64,000 nt of DNA, from contig NZ_CP020474.1 in NCBI RefSeq assembly GCF_002080415.1, positions 1,687,501-1,751,500 of the forward strand, given 5' to 3'. Source of the DNA: Roseovarius mucosus (GTDB lineage Bacteria > Pseudomonadota > Alphaproteobacteria > Rhodobacterales > Rhodobacteraceae). Positions within the stretch are counted from its first letter, which is position 1, and each line of letters opens with the position of its first letter. This document shows, piece after piece, positions 53,754 through 62,908 of this stretch. The position numbers and the translations under genes were made by a program. The notes beneath the pieces are model-generated. The model was not told where the DNA came from, did no database searches, and saw nothing but the letters and a program-made list of their open reading frames with translations.

Positions 53754-54838
53754 CCAAAACTCCTTGCCTTGCGGCGCATGTCTTCGGAAAAACGGATGGC
53801 GACGGCCACAGCCGCATAATGCGTTGGATCGATTTCACGGCCGATCTCTGTCGTGGCATGCAGCGCGCGCGCTGTTGGCGCATCCTCAAGGATGGGCACA
53901 CCACTTTCTCGGGCGAGATCGCGGATTGCGAGCGCTATATGATCCATGCCTTTGGCCACACAGGTTGGCGCAGCCCCCGGTTTGCGGCTCCATTTCAGGG
54001 CCACTGCAAAATGAGTGGGATTGACGATGACCACATCCGCCGTTGGCACATCGGCCATCATCCTGCCAGATGCCAACTCCATCGCGCGGCGTCGGCGCTG
54101 CTGTTTGACCGCGGGATCGCCGTCGTTCTGCTTCAACTCATCGCGAAGGTCCTTGTGAGACATCCTCTGACGCCGCAAATGATCGAAATACTGCCACAGA
54201 TAATCAAGACCGCCGATTGCGAGCGAGATGAGTAAAACAATAATCATGAACTCGATGATCAATTTGCCCATCACCGCCCCGATGATCGGGGCCTCTGCAT
54301 GCAATGTGCTCATCATTTCAGGTAGCCGATAGGTCAGAAAACCCCCAAGCAAGAGGCTGTACAGAAACAATTTCCCAAAGCTCTTGGCAAATTCGAAGAG
54401 CCCCGTTGCCCCGAACTTGTTCTTTGCGTTCTCAACCGGATTGATGCGCGATACCCTGGGTTCGATCTTGGTCGGAGCCACGACAAAAGCGCGCTGTGCG
54501 ATCACGGCCGCAAGTGCCATAACCATTGGCAAAAGCAAAAAGAGGGACAGGCCGAAAACGATCTGCGCCGCTATTCCACCCAGCGCTGAGGCGCCCAGCC
54601 CGCCCTGAAATATGAGCTTGGCCAACTGGTCTGAGTGTTCGACCAAAGTCATGAGGTTGGCTCCGACTGTCTCAACAGGCGTGCCACTTGCAAGACTGAG
54701 GGCCAGCAATAGCCCAGCGTAGGTTCCAACAGTGTTGAGATCGGCAGAGCGCGCAAACTCTCCCTTTTTGCGGGCCTCGTCCAGCTTGTGCTGTGTTGCC
54801 TCTAGCGTCTTGTCAGAGTCGTCGTTTTGCTCGGCCAT
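53750..54838 (-). CDS. flhB: Flagellar export switch protein FlhB
   Basis: 362-residue export apparatus protein. Start at 54838 (MAEQNDDSDKTLEATQHKL) with GGAGG upstream inside the end of fliR. The export-gate N terminus has four membrane segments (about 30-60, 85-115, 150-170, 190-215), and the cytoplasmic C domain has the autocleavage motif in VIVNPTHFAVALKW near 270. Cleavage between Asn and Pro switches substrate class, in concert with FliK. Confidence 0.95.
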   Translation of the reverse strand: MAEQNDDSDKTLEATQHKLDEARKKGEFARSADLNTVGTYAGLLLALSLASGTPVETVGANLMTLVEHSDQLAKLIFQGGLGASALGGIAAQIVFGLSLFLLLPMVMALAAVIAQRAFVVAPTKIEPRVSRINPVENAKNKFGATGLFEFAKSFGKLFLYSLLLGGFLTYRLPEMMSTLHAEAPIIGAVMGKLIIEFMIIVLLISLAIGGLDYLWQYFDHLRRQRMSHKDLRDELKQNDGDPAVKQQRRRRAMELASGRMMADVPTADVVIVNPTHFAVALKWSRKPGAAPTCVAKGMDHIALAIRDLARESGVPILEDAPTARALHATTEIGREIDPTHYAAVAVAIRFSEDMRRKARSFG

Positions 54839-54840
54839 CG

Positions 54841-55605
54841 TCACCCTCCAAACGGGTTTGTGACAAAGCTTTGAAATGCTCCGAGCCAAACCACCAGCAT
54901 CGTGGGCACCACGAGCATCAACAGAAAGAGGGTAAGGGCCATGGCAGCCGGGGCGCCGACGAGAACAACCATCAACTGGGGCATCGCCCGATTGATTATG
55001 CCCAACGTCAGATTATACAGCACCGAAACAAGCACAAAGGGCGCAGCAAGAGAAAAGCCGAAAGAGAACGCCTGCGCGATCCGGGCAACTCCCCATTGCG
55101 ACAGGGTGCCAACGTCTGGAAACTCCGCAACTGGAAAGATCCCGTAGCTGAGCACAATCATCTCAGCCAAACGCACATGGACGCCCATAATCATCATCAG
55201 GGCCACCGCGCCAGTTGCGAGAAGGTGACCAATGGCCGGAAGCGGCGTCTGACTGGCATTTCCGAGGATTTGCGCCAATGACGTCGACTGCGCCGCAATC
55301 GACCCTGCCATTTGTAAAGCCATCAGAAAGAGCCGCAGAGCAACGCCCAGGGCAAGGCCGACAATCGTCTCGGACAGGATCAAACCTACCGTCGGTGCCC
55401 GAGCATGATCTGCCAGATCAGGCGATAGGACCGGTGTCACGATCAGTGTAAAGGCGATGACAAGAACCAGCTTGATCCGCATCGGGACGGAGGGTTCGCC
55501 GAACCCTGGCAAGAGCCCGATGATCGGTGCGACCCGCAGAAATACGGCTACGTGCAACCAAAGCATCTCGATCGACAGATCAAAGACCTGAGCGAGAGGC
55601 GTCAT
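54841..55605 (-). CDS. fliR: Flagellar export gate protein FliR
   Basis: 254-residue inner-membrane protein with about six hydrophobic segments, starting MTPLAQVFDLSIEMLWLHVA. Family marker near the start: RVAPIIGLLPGFGEPSVPMR; later AFSFGFSLAAPFVLVSVLYN and NRAMPQLMVVLVGAPAAMAL. It overlaps flhA by four bases and is followed directly by flhB. Confidence 0.93.
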   Translation of the reverse strand: MTPLAQVFDLSIEMLWLHVAVFLRVAPIIGLLPGFGEPSVPMRIKLVLVIAFTLIVTPVLSPDLADHARAPTVGLILSETIVGLALGVALRLFLMALQMAGSIAAQSTSLAQILGNASQTPLPAIGHLLATGAVALMMIMGVHVRLAEMIVLSYGIFPVAEFPDVGTLSQWGVARIAQAFSFGFSLAAPFVLVSVLYNLTLGIINRAMPQLMVVLVGAPAAMALTLFLLMLVVPTMLVVWLGAFQSFVTNPFGG

Positions 55606-57686
55606 GCGCGCACCACGCCGACTAGCGATGGCTTGGCCTCGAATCCTATTTCTTCAAAGCTGAGAACGGGAACGTTGACATTCCTGGCGATCAAAAGTGT
55701 GCGCAGAAATCGGCGCCGCAAAGACGATGTGACCAGGGCGGGCGAGAGGCCCCTTTCTCCGGCCAGTTGCACCTGCTCGGCGACCCCGGCCGTGAGCGTG
55801 CTGAACTGCTCCGGCGGCAAGGCAACGTCAGAGCGGCCACGCTCGCCGCTCATCTCAAAAGCGGTGAATGTATCCTCCCACTCCGGTGCAAGCTGGATCA
55901 GGGGCAAGCTGCCATCGGGGCGTTGCAGGCCCGCCACCAACTGAAACCCAAGCCTCTGGCGCACATGCTCACAAATGGCCTCAGGCTGCGGCCCAAACTG
56001 CCGGTTTTCAGCAATGCTCTCAAGGATCAACGGCAGATTTCGGATCGAGACTTGCTCCGCGAGCAACAGACGCAGGACCGCATGCAAGAGATCCGGTGCA
56101 ACACGATCCGGGATCATGTCCTCGAGCAGTTTGCGGTTGGCCTCAGACCTGCCTCTGTCAGAGAGATTGACCATCTCATCGAGCAGGCGGCGCATGGCCT
56201 TCATTGTCAGCAACCGACTCAGATTGCGGCGGATCACCTCTAGAAGATGGGTCGCAAGCACCTCTGGGGGTGCCACCAGAGTCGCCCCGGACAGCGCCGC
56301 ACGATCCTGCTCCGAAGCCGGAATCCAACGTGCCGGGGCACCATACACCGGCTCTTTGACCGTCTCACCTGGGGCAAGGGCCGGATATTGGTCGGGGTCG
56401 AGGGCAAGAAGGTGATTGTCCCGCAGAAACGCCCGCGCGCGTTCCACCCCCTGAATGCGTATAACGTAGCTGCCTGGTGGCATACCCGGATCGTCGGTCA
56501 ATCGGATATCCGAGAGGATAACCCCATATGTTGTCGCAACATACTGGCGCATGTTGGTGATGCGCGCCTCAAGGCCGACACCGGGATCAAGCACCATGTT
56601 GACAAGGTCCGGGGCAAATTCCACGTGAATGTCATCCAGTTCCAGAATGTCGCCCATTGACCTGATCGGCGCGCTCACGGGAAGGGAATCTTCTTGCGAT
56701 GAGGCAGGGTTCGCGCCCCGACTGCGATGGCTGGCATAAGCCAGAGCGGCCAATCCGACGCCGCCGAGGAGGAACGGCACAAACGGCAGGCCCGGCACGA
56801 GCGCAAAAAGCCCCATCAAGACAGCGACTGTCGCCAGCGCCGTCGGATGACGCCCGATCTGCTCGGAAATCGCCAGATCCGCCGCGCCTTTATTGCCGCC
56901 CCGCGCCAGTAGCAGCGCCGCAGCGATCGAGATGATGACAGCCGGAATCTGGGTAACCAGCCCGTCACCGATTGTCAGGATCGTATAGGTTTCAAAGGCT
57001 TTACCGATCGGCATGTCATGGAGCGTGATGCCGATCACAAGACCGACGAGAAAGTTCAGAAGCGTGATCAAAAGGCCCGCAACCGCATCCCCTTTGACGA
57101 ATTTTGAGGCCCCATCGAGCGATCCAAAGAAAGTGGTTTCCTGTTGTTCCTGCTCTCGCCGCTCTTTGGCCTCCTGATGATTGATGGCACCCGCCGACAT
57201 GTCACTGTCAATGGCAAGCTGCTTGCCGGGCATTGCATCAAGGGCAAAGCGTGCACCAACCTCTGCCATGCGCGCGGCACCTTTGGTGATCACCAGAAAG
57301 TTGACGATCAAAAGCACGAGAAACACGACAAGACCCAAAAGAACATTGCCGCCGATGATGAAATCGGCAAACCCCTCGATCACCTGTCCTGCGGCATCGG
57401 TGCCGGTATGGCCTTGTCCGATGATCAGCTTGGTCGAAGAAACATTGAGCGCCAGGCGCAGCATCAGCGACGCAAGGAGGATGGTTGGAAATGCGGAAAA
57501 ATCGAGCGGCCGGTCGATAAAGAGCGTGATCGTAAAAATCAGGATTGCGAGGGCAAAAGATGCCGCCAGCCCGACATCAAGCAGCCATGCCGGAACGGGC
57601 AGGATCATCATCACGATCACGGCCATAAGCGCGAGCGCCAGCAGGACCGTTGGTTGAAACACCGACTTGATGGAAAGACCGCCCAT
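55602..57686 (-). CDS. flhA: Flagellar export protein FlhA
   Basis: 694-residue major export gate subunit. Eight hydrophobic segments in the first 330 residues; the conserved cytoplasmic loop FALDAMPGKQLAIDSDMSAG (about 145-165) with INHQEAKERREQE is complete, followed by GDAVAGLLITLLNFLVGLV. The C-terminal domain (from 360) binds chaperone-substrate complexes. Overlaps fliR by four bases. Confidence 0.96.
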   Translation of the reverse strand: MGGLSIKSVFQPTVLLALALMAVIVMMILPVPAWLLDVGLAASFALAILIFTITLFIDRPLDFSAFPTILLASLMLRLALNVSSTKLIIGQGHTGTDAAGQVIEGFADFIIGGNVLLGLVVFLVLLIVNFLVITKGAARMAEVGARFALDAMPGKQLAIDSDMSAGAINHQEAKERREQEQQETTFFGSLDGASKFVKGDAVAGLLITLLNFLVGLVIGITLHDMPIGKAFETYTILTIGDGLVTQIPAVIISIAAALLLARGGNKGAADLAISEQIGRHPTALATVAVLMGLFALVPGLPFVPFLLGGVGLAALAYASHRSRGANPASSQEDSLPVSAPIRSMGDILELDDIHVEFAPDLVNMVLDPGVGLEARITNMRQYVATTYGVILSDIRLTDDPGMPPGSYVIRIQGVERARAFLRDNHLLALDPDQYPALAPGETVKEPVYGAPARWIPASEQDRAALSGATLVAPPEVLATHLLEVIRRNLSRLLTMKAMRRLLDEMVNLSDRGRSEANRKLLEDMIPDRVAPDLLHAVLRLLLAEQVSIRNLPLILESIAENRQFGPQPEAICEHVRQRLGFQLVAGLQRPDGSLPLIQLAPEWEDTFTAFEMSGERGRSDVALPPEQFSTLTAGVAEQVQLAGERGLSPALVTSSLRRRFLRTLLIARNVNVPVLSFEEIGFEAKPSLVGVVRA

Positions 57687-57689
57687 GCT

Positions 57690-58397
57690 TTAGAACCCCA
57701 CCGCAACTGTTTGATCGAGCCGGATTACATAGCGCCGCGTTTCCCCCATCGGCACGAGAGAGCCCGAGCGCGTGACGCCATCCGCATGTTGCAACAGCGG
57801 ATAGCCGTTGCTGGACAGAACAGGCTCTGAAAGTCTCTGGCGCGATGTTGCCACAGGCTCCGAAGACCGCATTTCATCCAACCCAGCATAGACATCTTCG
57901 ACCCGGTCGCGATAACCTTGGGCGCGTTGCGGCTGCCTGGAATGATAGGCCCCAACCGCTTTAGCCCAGCTGCCCATTTCACGCCGCAGCTCCTGCAGGA
58001 ATCTTGCGGCATAAAGCGCATTCTCGATCGGATCAAACATGGTTTCGAACGACTCGAAGGCTGCGCCATGCCATCTGAAGTTGATCTGAAAGCACCCAAT
58101 ATCGAAACTGCGGGCACCACGCATATAGGCGGCGCGCACAAAGGTCTGCGCTTCCTCTTCGCTCTCGAACCAATAGCCTTTGCCCTCTATGTTCACGGTC
58201 CAGGGCCAGGCCTTTACTGTGCCCGCCACCGAGCGACCTGTTTCAACCTTGGCAATGGCGCGCAGCACATTCGTGGGAACATCGGCATGTCTCGCAGCGT
58301 GTCGGGCGGCGTCATCGCAGAGATCAACCGGCGCGGCAAAGGCCTGTGTTGCCCCGAGAAGGCCAGAGGTGATCATTTGGCGCAGAAGGCAGTTCAA
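57690..58397 (-). CDS. Lytic transglycosylase-like (SLT) protein in the flagellar operon
   Basis: Periplasmic muramidase-like protein that likely cuts peptidoglycan so the rod can pass. The SLT core is clear: NVLRAIAKVETGRSV with the catalytic glutamate, GARSFDIGCFQINFRWHGAA, and NALYAARFLQELRREMGSWA with YHSRQPQRAQGYRDRV. The frame is open to 58562, but the first 55 residues are arginine-rich and unlike a signal peptide. A TTG at 58397 with GAGG upstream gives a plausible signal (NCLLRQMITSGLLGATQAFA) and 235 residues; an ATG at 58376 is another option. Likely replaces the missing hydrolase half of FlgJ. Confidence 0.78.
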   Translation of the reverse strand: MNCLLRQMITSGLLGATQAFAAPVDLCDDAARHAARHADVPTNVLRAIAKVETGRSVAGTVKAWPWTVNIEGKGYWFESEEEAQTFVRAAYMRGARSFDIGCFQINFRWHGAAFESFETMFDPIENALYAARFLQELRREMGSWAKAVGAYHSRQPQRAQGYRDRVEDVYAGLDEMRSSEPVATSRQRLSEPVLSSNGYPLLQHADGVTRSGSLVPMGETRRYVIRLDQTVAVGF

Positions 58398-58683
58398 GCG
58401 CGCCTCACGCTTCTTAAAAGAAAGAACAAACAGAAACGTCAAGAACCAAGCGGCCGGTGCCAGCCCGCCTCGGATCTGAGCGCGCCGCGCCAAACTTCCG
58501 AACGCACGTCGTCTACAGAGCAACCACCGCACGGTCAGAAGGTCTCTCATAAGCACTCCCATTCACGTTGTATCAAAGGGCTCAGCGCCGGATTTCTCTC
58601 ACAACGGATCCCCAGGTTTTCAGAATGTCTGCGCGTCAGCTTGCGCGATCACTCTTGCGATTCGGTAACCAGAAATTCGATTG

Positions 58684-60966
58684 TCACGGGGGATCGGAAA
58701 TAGCGGTGCTCGCCAAGAGCGCACTCAGGGCGCTTCGGGTTGCAATGCTTTGATCAATCAACGCTTGATTGAATTGAAGAAGCCCGCCAGTTTCGTCTGG
58801 CGCGGCTTGTGTCATGGCCTGCGCCAGATTCTGTGTTGAAGGATCACCAGCCAAAAGAAGGCTTTGCCAATCCTGCGCAAGCCAAGCCGCCTGCTGCTTT
58901 GCGGCCTCATCTTGCAAGCCCTCGGCATAACGCATTGCACCGGCATAATCGCCAAGACTAGTCCGGGCGCGGGCGCGAAGGGTGTCAGCATCGGGCGAGG
59001 CAAGGCCGATGATTTCTGCCTCTGCAAGATGCGGGAGATCCTGAGCTAGAGCTATTTCCGCCCTTAAGAGCCGTTGTTCAGGCTCTGTCACCGAGCGCGA
59101 TGCAACACTCAGAATCTCATCAGCCACATCCGCAAAGCCCAAGGTCAAGGCTCGCTGCGCGATCTCGCGGGTTAAATCAGCGGGCATCCTTGCAAAACTT
59201 TCCTTGGGCTCACCCAAGATCTGCCGGAGAAACTCTATATCATCGGCCTGTGCGCCCAGCAGGCGCAGCATCTCTTGGCGCGTTTTTTGGGCGTTTTCGA
59301 GGGACAAGTCTGGCGAAACGCGCTCGAATTCAGCAAAGGCCTCGGCGTAAGAGCGCGAGGCGGTCAAAGCCAGCAGATAGGCGCCCCCAAGCTCTTGACC
59401 CATCGGCGTGCCACGGGTCTCTTGGTAGAGCGCGCCTGCAAGTTGTGCGGTGTCATAGTCAATGTCCTGCCCCCTTGATATCCGGGCGTTGATCAGGGCT
59501 GCCAAGGCTGGCGCAGAGTTCACATCATTCCCTGACAACGACCCTTGCAAGCTTTGGTCGGCGGCGCTGAGATCACCGTCTGCCAGCGCAAGCTCGGCTC
59601 TTGCGATCTTTGCGCCTGCGGTGTCCGAAAGATCTGCCGACCCAAGGCCTCGCAAGATCATGTCCGATGTTTCGCGATGCTTTGCCGCAAGCAACTTGCG
59701 GGCAAGCGCCGGGCCAAGATGCCTGCGCAAATGCTCTGGCAATTCCGCGAAGCCACGCAGGATTGCCGAATGATCCAGCAATTTTTCCTCGGGAATTTCC
59801 GCATGCGCCAAAGCGGCCCAAAGGGCGCTGCGTCCATGGCATCCCAGATCCTCTGTGAGCCGAGGCGTTGCGGACGCGGCATCCGGATCATCAACCAGCG
59901 ATGCCAAATCAAGCAGAACCGATACTTCCGTGGCATGGGCCGGGATTAACGATGCCACGTGCCGCGCCTCAAGCCCAAAGCCAAAGTAAATGTAGAGGCG
60001 GGCCAGCTGAAGCGCGACCTCTGAATTGACGACATCGAATTCACCGGAAAGCCTAGGGGAGAGCGTGCCGATCTGATCTGCTAGCGGCTTTTGCGTCCCC
60101 CAGGCTGCGACGTCCAGAACGGAATCAGGCAAACAGGCGGTCTGGATCGCATCGGACAGCGCGGATGAAAAGGCCAGCCCCGGCGCTTGGTCGATTGTGC
60201 CTGTCACTCTGAGATTGCCAGAGGTGGCCAACGGCAAGCCTTCGGTCAATGGGGGCTCGGCACCAGTTGCCATGCCGCCAGACGGCACAATCTCGATCGC
60301 CGTTGCCAAATGCTTTTGGGGGGCCCGCGTGATATTGCCCAAGTCGGGCGTGCGCAGCGGCTGGACCAACCCCTGATTAGCCGACTGAGCGATTTGCGCC
60401 AGAAGGGTGCGGCGCACCGCCGGCAGTACATCCTCCGGCCCCAGCGGCGCAGCGGTCTTGCTCGTGGCTGATAACGGGGCAAGGCGCGATGCTACCAATC
60501 TGACCGCCGAAGACTCGGCCCGCGCTTTCCAAGGCTCTCGCAGATCAGCTGTTGCGCGCTCTGCCAAGGGCGCCTGAGGCCGGCGCGCGGCAGAGGGTTC
60601 GGCAGTGCCAGGGGCGAGAATATCAAGCACCAGCATGGATTGCGAATGCCAGAACGTTCTTGTTGTACAGGCGCAGCCAAATGTCAGATTCAGCTGCCCA
60701 GACCCCTTTGGCGCGCCGATCCCGGCAAGTCGGCCTTGGGTGAGCCGATCAAACACTCGGCTCAGGTCAAATGTAGGGTGATCGCCGGGAAAGGTGATCG
60801 TGATACCATCCTCTCGGGTATGATCCTGCCAGTCGAGCCGCGCGGGAAAATCGAACACAAGTCGCGTGAACCCTTCATGCTCGCCAGAGCGCACCACCAC
60901 GTTTTGCGCAAGCATCGGGGCGGCCCATAAAGACAGGATGAACGAGATGGTCACAGTCCGGATCAT
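58684..60966 (-). CDS. Large periplasmic protein of the flagellar operon, function unknown
   Basis: 760 residues, signal peptide MIRTVTISFILSLWAAPMLA. Residues 20-115 form a beta-rich domain (VVVRSGEHEGFTRLVFDFPA, later LNLTFGCACTTRTF) that recalls AMIN domains, known to bind cell-wall polymers. A long low-complexity linker follows, then from about 300 a helical repeat region of TPR/Sel1-like character (KIARAELALADGDLSAADQS, LLALTASRSYAEAFAEFERV, EQRLLRAEIALAQDLPHLAE). It overlaps motA by four bases and precedes the transglycosylase gene, so it should act at the motor or stator in the periplasm. I know no characterised homologue. Confidence 0.72.
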   Translation of the reverse strand: MIRTVTISFILSLWAAPMLAQNVVVRSGEHEGFTRLVFDFPARLDWQDHTREDGITITFPGDHPTFDLSRVFDRLTQGRLAGIGAPKGSGQLNLTFGCACTTRTFWHSQSMLVLDILAPGTAEPSAARRPQAPLAERATADLREPWKARAESSAVRLVASRLAPLSATSKTAAPLGPEDVLPAVRRTLLAQIAQSANQGLVQPLRTPDLGNITRAPQKHLATAIEIVPSGGMATGAEPPLTEGLPLATSGNLRVTGTIDQAPGLAFSSALSDAIQTACLPDSVLDVAAWGTQKPLADQIGTLSPRLSGEFDVVNSEVALQLARLYIYFGFGLEARHVASLIPAHATEVSVLLDLASLVDDPDAASATPRLTEDLGCHGRSALWAALAHAEIPEEKLLDHSAILRGFAELPEHLRRHLGPALARKLLAAKHRETSDMILRGLGSADLSDTAGAKIARAELALADGDLSAADQSLQGSLSGNDVNSAPALAALINARISRGQDIDYDTAQLAGALYQETRGTPMGQELGGAYLLALTASRSYAEAFAEFERVSPDLSLENAQKTRQEMLRLLGAQADDIEFLRQILGEPKESFARMPADLTREIAQRALTLGFADVADEILSVASRSVTEPEQRLLRAEIALAQDLPHLAEAEIIGLASPDADTLRARARTSLGDYAGAMRYAEGLQDEAAKQQAAWLAQDWQSLLLAGDPSTQNLAQAMTQAAPDETGGLLQFNQALIDQSIATRSALSALLASTAISDPP

Positions 60967-61832
60967 GCCGCGTCCTGTTTGAGAGACTTCAGCGCTTCTT
61001 CCAACTCGTTGAAACTTGGGCGTTTGTGATTAGGCGTGTTTTGTCGCCCCACTTCGATGCAGATATTGGTGGCATGGTTGTGCAGATTGGCCACAAGCAC
61101 TTCGCGGATCAGTTGATAGAAATGTCCATCCTCCTCGACCACGTCCTTGACCTTAGCCGCGAAGGGCCCGACCAGCCCGTACGAGAGGAAGACGCCTAAA
61201 AAGGTCCCGACCAGCGCGCCGCCGATCATCTTGCCGAGGATTTCCGGCGGCTGGTCAATCGACGCCATCGTCTTGATGACACCCAGCACAGCGGCGACAA
61301 TTCCCAAAGCAGGCAATCCATCCGCCATGGTTTGCAAAGCATGGCTTGAGTGCAACGCATGGTGAAGATTGGCCTCTATCCGCTTTTCGAGAACCTCTTC
61401 CACCTGATGTGGATCATCATAATTCATGGAGGCCGAGCGCAACGTATCACTGATCAGGGCCACGGCCTCTGCATCGGCCAGAATCTTGGGGTATTTCGAG
61501 AAGATCGCAGAGTCGTTTGGTGACTCGATATGCTCTTCGACAGCAATGGGGTTCTGCCGACCCAAACGGATCAATTCGAACAAGAGGCAGAGCAGATCCC
61601 GGTAATCCTGCGGCTTCCATTTCGGACCCTTGAAGACCTTGGCGATATCCCCGAGCGTGTGTTTGATTGCAGGCGCGTCATTACTGATGAGAAACGCCCC
61701 GACAGCCGCCCCACCAATCATCATGAACTCAAACGGCAGCGCCTTGAGAATAAGACCCAGCTTACCCCCGGCGGCCACATAGCCGCCAAACACCATGACG
61801 AAAATTACGACAATCCCGATGATTCCGACCAT
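60963..61832 (-). CDS. motA: Flagellar stator protein MotA
   Basis: 289-residue inner-membrane stator subunit. Family blocks: IVVIFVMVFGGYVAAGGKLG, membrane segment FEFMMIGGAAVGAFLIS, the cytoplasmic loop YRDLLCLLFELIRLGRQNPI and the late ADGLPALGIVAAVLGVIKTM with GGALVGTFLGVFLSYGLVGP. It is the alphaproteobacterial MotA type (about 290 residues). motB is not in this operon or window; the next gene downstream is the 760-residue protein. Confidence 0.95.
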   Translation of the reverse strand: MVGIIGIVVIFVMVFGGYVAAGGKLGLILKALPFEFMMIGGAAVGAFLISNDAPAIKHTLGDIAKVFKGPKWKPQDYRDLLCLLFELIRLGRQNPIAVEEHIESPNDSAIFSKYPKILADAEAVALISDTLRSASMNYDDPHQVEEVLEKRIEANLHHALHSSHALQTMADGLPALGIVAAVLGVIKTMASIDQPPEILGKMIGGALVGTFLGVFLSYGLVGPFAAKVKDVVEEDGHFYQLIREVLVANLHNHATNICIEVGRQNTPNHKRPSFNELEEALKSLKQDAA

Positions 61833-61845
61833 TCCGTTCCCCGCA

Positions 61846-61869
61846 GGCAGTCACTGATCCGAGACTGCC
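61846..61869. terminator. Hairpin between the MotE-like gene and motA
   Basis: GGCAGTC (61846-61852) pairs with GACTGCC (61863-61869), 7 bp with a 10-base loop, in the 70-base gap. It could reduce read-through from the upstream genes or protect the motA mRNA start. Confidence 0.4.
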
Positions 61870-61902
61870 ACCAACCGATTAACAAACCCTGACGATCCGC
61901 CC

Positions 61903-62505
61903 TCATTGCCGCGGCGCGGTGGCATTGCGCCCCGCAAGGATCACACTGATGCCATGCGCCACTCCGGGCGAAAGCCCTGCGAGGACATCCGCCGCAGCAT
62001 CAGGGCGCATGCGCGCAAGAAATCCGGCGGCAAAGACCGGGTCCATCTCCTCAAATAGCGAAGCCGCCTGCTTGGGCTTCATCGACTCGTAAACCTTGGT
62101 CAGCTGCGCCACGTCATTCTCTGCGGCACTTTCCGTCAGAGCGATCATGCGGCGCAGATCCTCTTCGGCAGTTGTCAGGGCCGCAATCTTTTGTCCGGCC
62201 TCTTGCTCGACCAATTTGAGCACCTGCTCTCGATTGCGCAGGGCCGTCTCTCTTTCCTCAAGCATGCGCCCGCGCTCTTGCAGCGCGTCAAGCAAAGCCT
62301 TCATATCTTCGGGTGTCTCACAGGCCTGCGTGGATGGTGTGCTGCTTTCTTCTGTCGCCTCTGGCGCGCGGGCAAAGGCCCTGCCGACACCCTCTCCGAA
62401 ACGCAAAAGCGCCGATGCGACCAAAAAGGTAGAGAGAATTAGCAAGACACCGCGCGTACGCCTCGACCTTGCGGATGGTTTGTGTGTTGGGGTTCTCCAG
62501 ATCAT
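61903..62505 (-). CDS. motE: MotE-like protein with MgtE N-terminal-type domain
   Basis: 200 residues: a single N-terminal membrane segment (GVLLILSTFLVASALLRFGE), a coiled coil (LLDALQERGRMLEERETALR through about 125), then a C-terminal MgtE_N-like fold (KPKQAASLFEEMDPVFAAGF, LARMRPDAAADVLAGLSPGV). This architecture matches the MotE/FliG-related proteins of Rhizobiales and Rhodobacterales, which support stator function. The stop leads 70 bases ahead of motA; the start overlaps the next upstream gene by four bases. Confidence 0.78.
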   Translation of the reverse strand: MIWRTPTHKPSARSRRTRGVLLILSTFLVASALLRFGEGVGRAFARAPEATEESSTPSTQACETPEDMKALLDALQERGRMLEERETALRNREQVLKLVEQEAGQKIAALTTAEEDLRRMIALTESAAENDVAQLTKVYESMKPKQAASLFEEMDPVFAAGFLARMRPDAAADVLAGLSPGVAHGISVILAGRNATAPRQ

Positions 62506-62897
62506 GGTGTCGCCCCCGGCGTCAGATCGTGATGGCGCTTGAAAACCGGGCCAGGATCGGCCGTTGGGGGGCTGACGGGTGTTTTCCTGTGGGGCGGGGC
62601 CGACACCTCCTGATTGGGCAGATCGTGCATCGCCGCCACCAAGAGTTCGAGCCGCCGGGCCACATCTTCAGCCCGCTCGGTAACGCTGATGAGAGAGCGT
62701 GTGGATCCGTCCGCCGTTTGCCGCGCGGCCTGAAGCGTTCGGGTCAGATCATCTACCTGCGCCGAAAGCACTGCCACAGCACCGCCCATTCCGGTTTCGA
62801 GATCGTTGAAGTGGTTGAGCCGCCGGGCCAGCACAAAGCAATAGACCCCAGCCCCAATCGCACCCGCAACAAGCAGGATATCCGCAATCATTTCCAT
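62502..62897 (-). CDS. Small membrane-anchored protein of the flagellar operon
   Basis: 131 residues. One N-terminal membrane segment (MEMIADILLVAGAIGAGVYC) is followed by a helical stretch predicted as a coiled coil (VDDLTRTLQAARQTADGSTR through about 95) and a proline-rich tail. No named family recognised; small proteins of this shape occur beside fliL in Rhodobacterales. It overlaps the MotE-like gene by four bases and follows fliL by 11. Confidence 0.7.
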   Translation of the reverse strand: MEMIADILLVAGAIGAGVYCFVLARRLNHFNDLETGMGGAVAVLSAQVDDLTRTLQAARQTADGSTRSLISVTERAEDVARRLELLVAAMHDLPNQEVSAPPHRKTPVSPPTADPGPVFKRHHDLTPGATP

Positions 62898-62908
62898 ATA
62901 TGCGCTCC

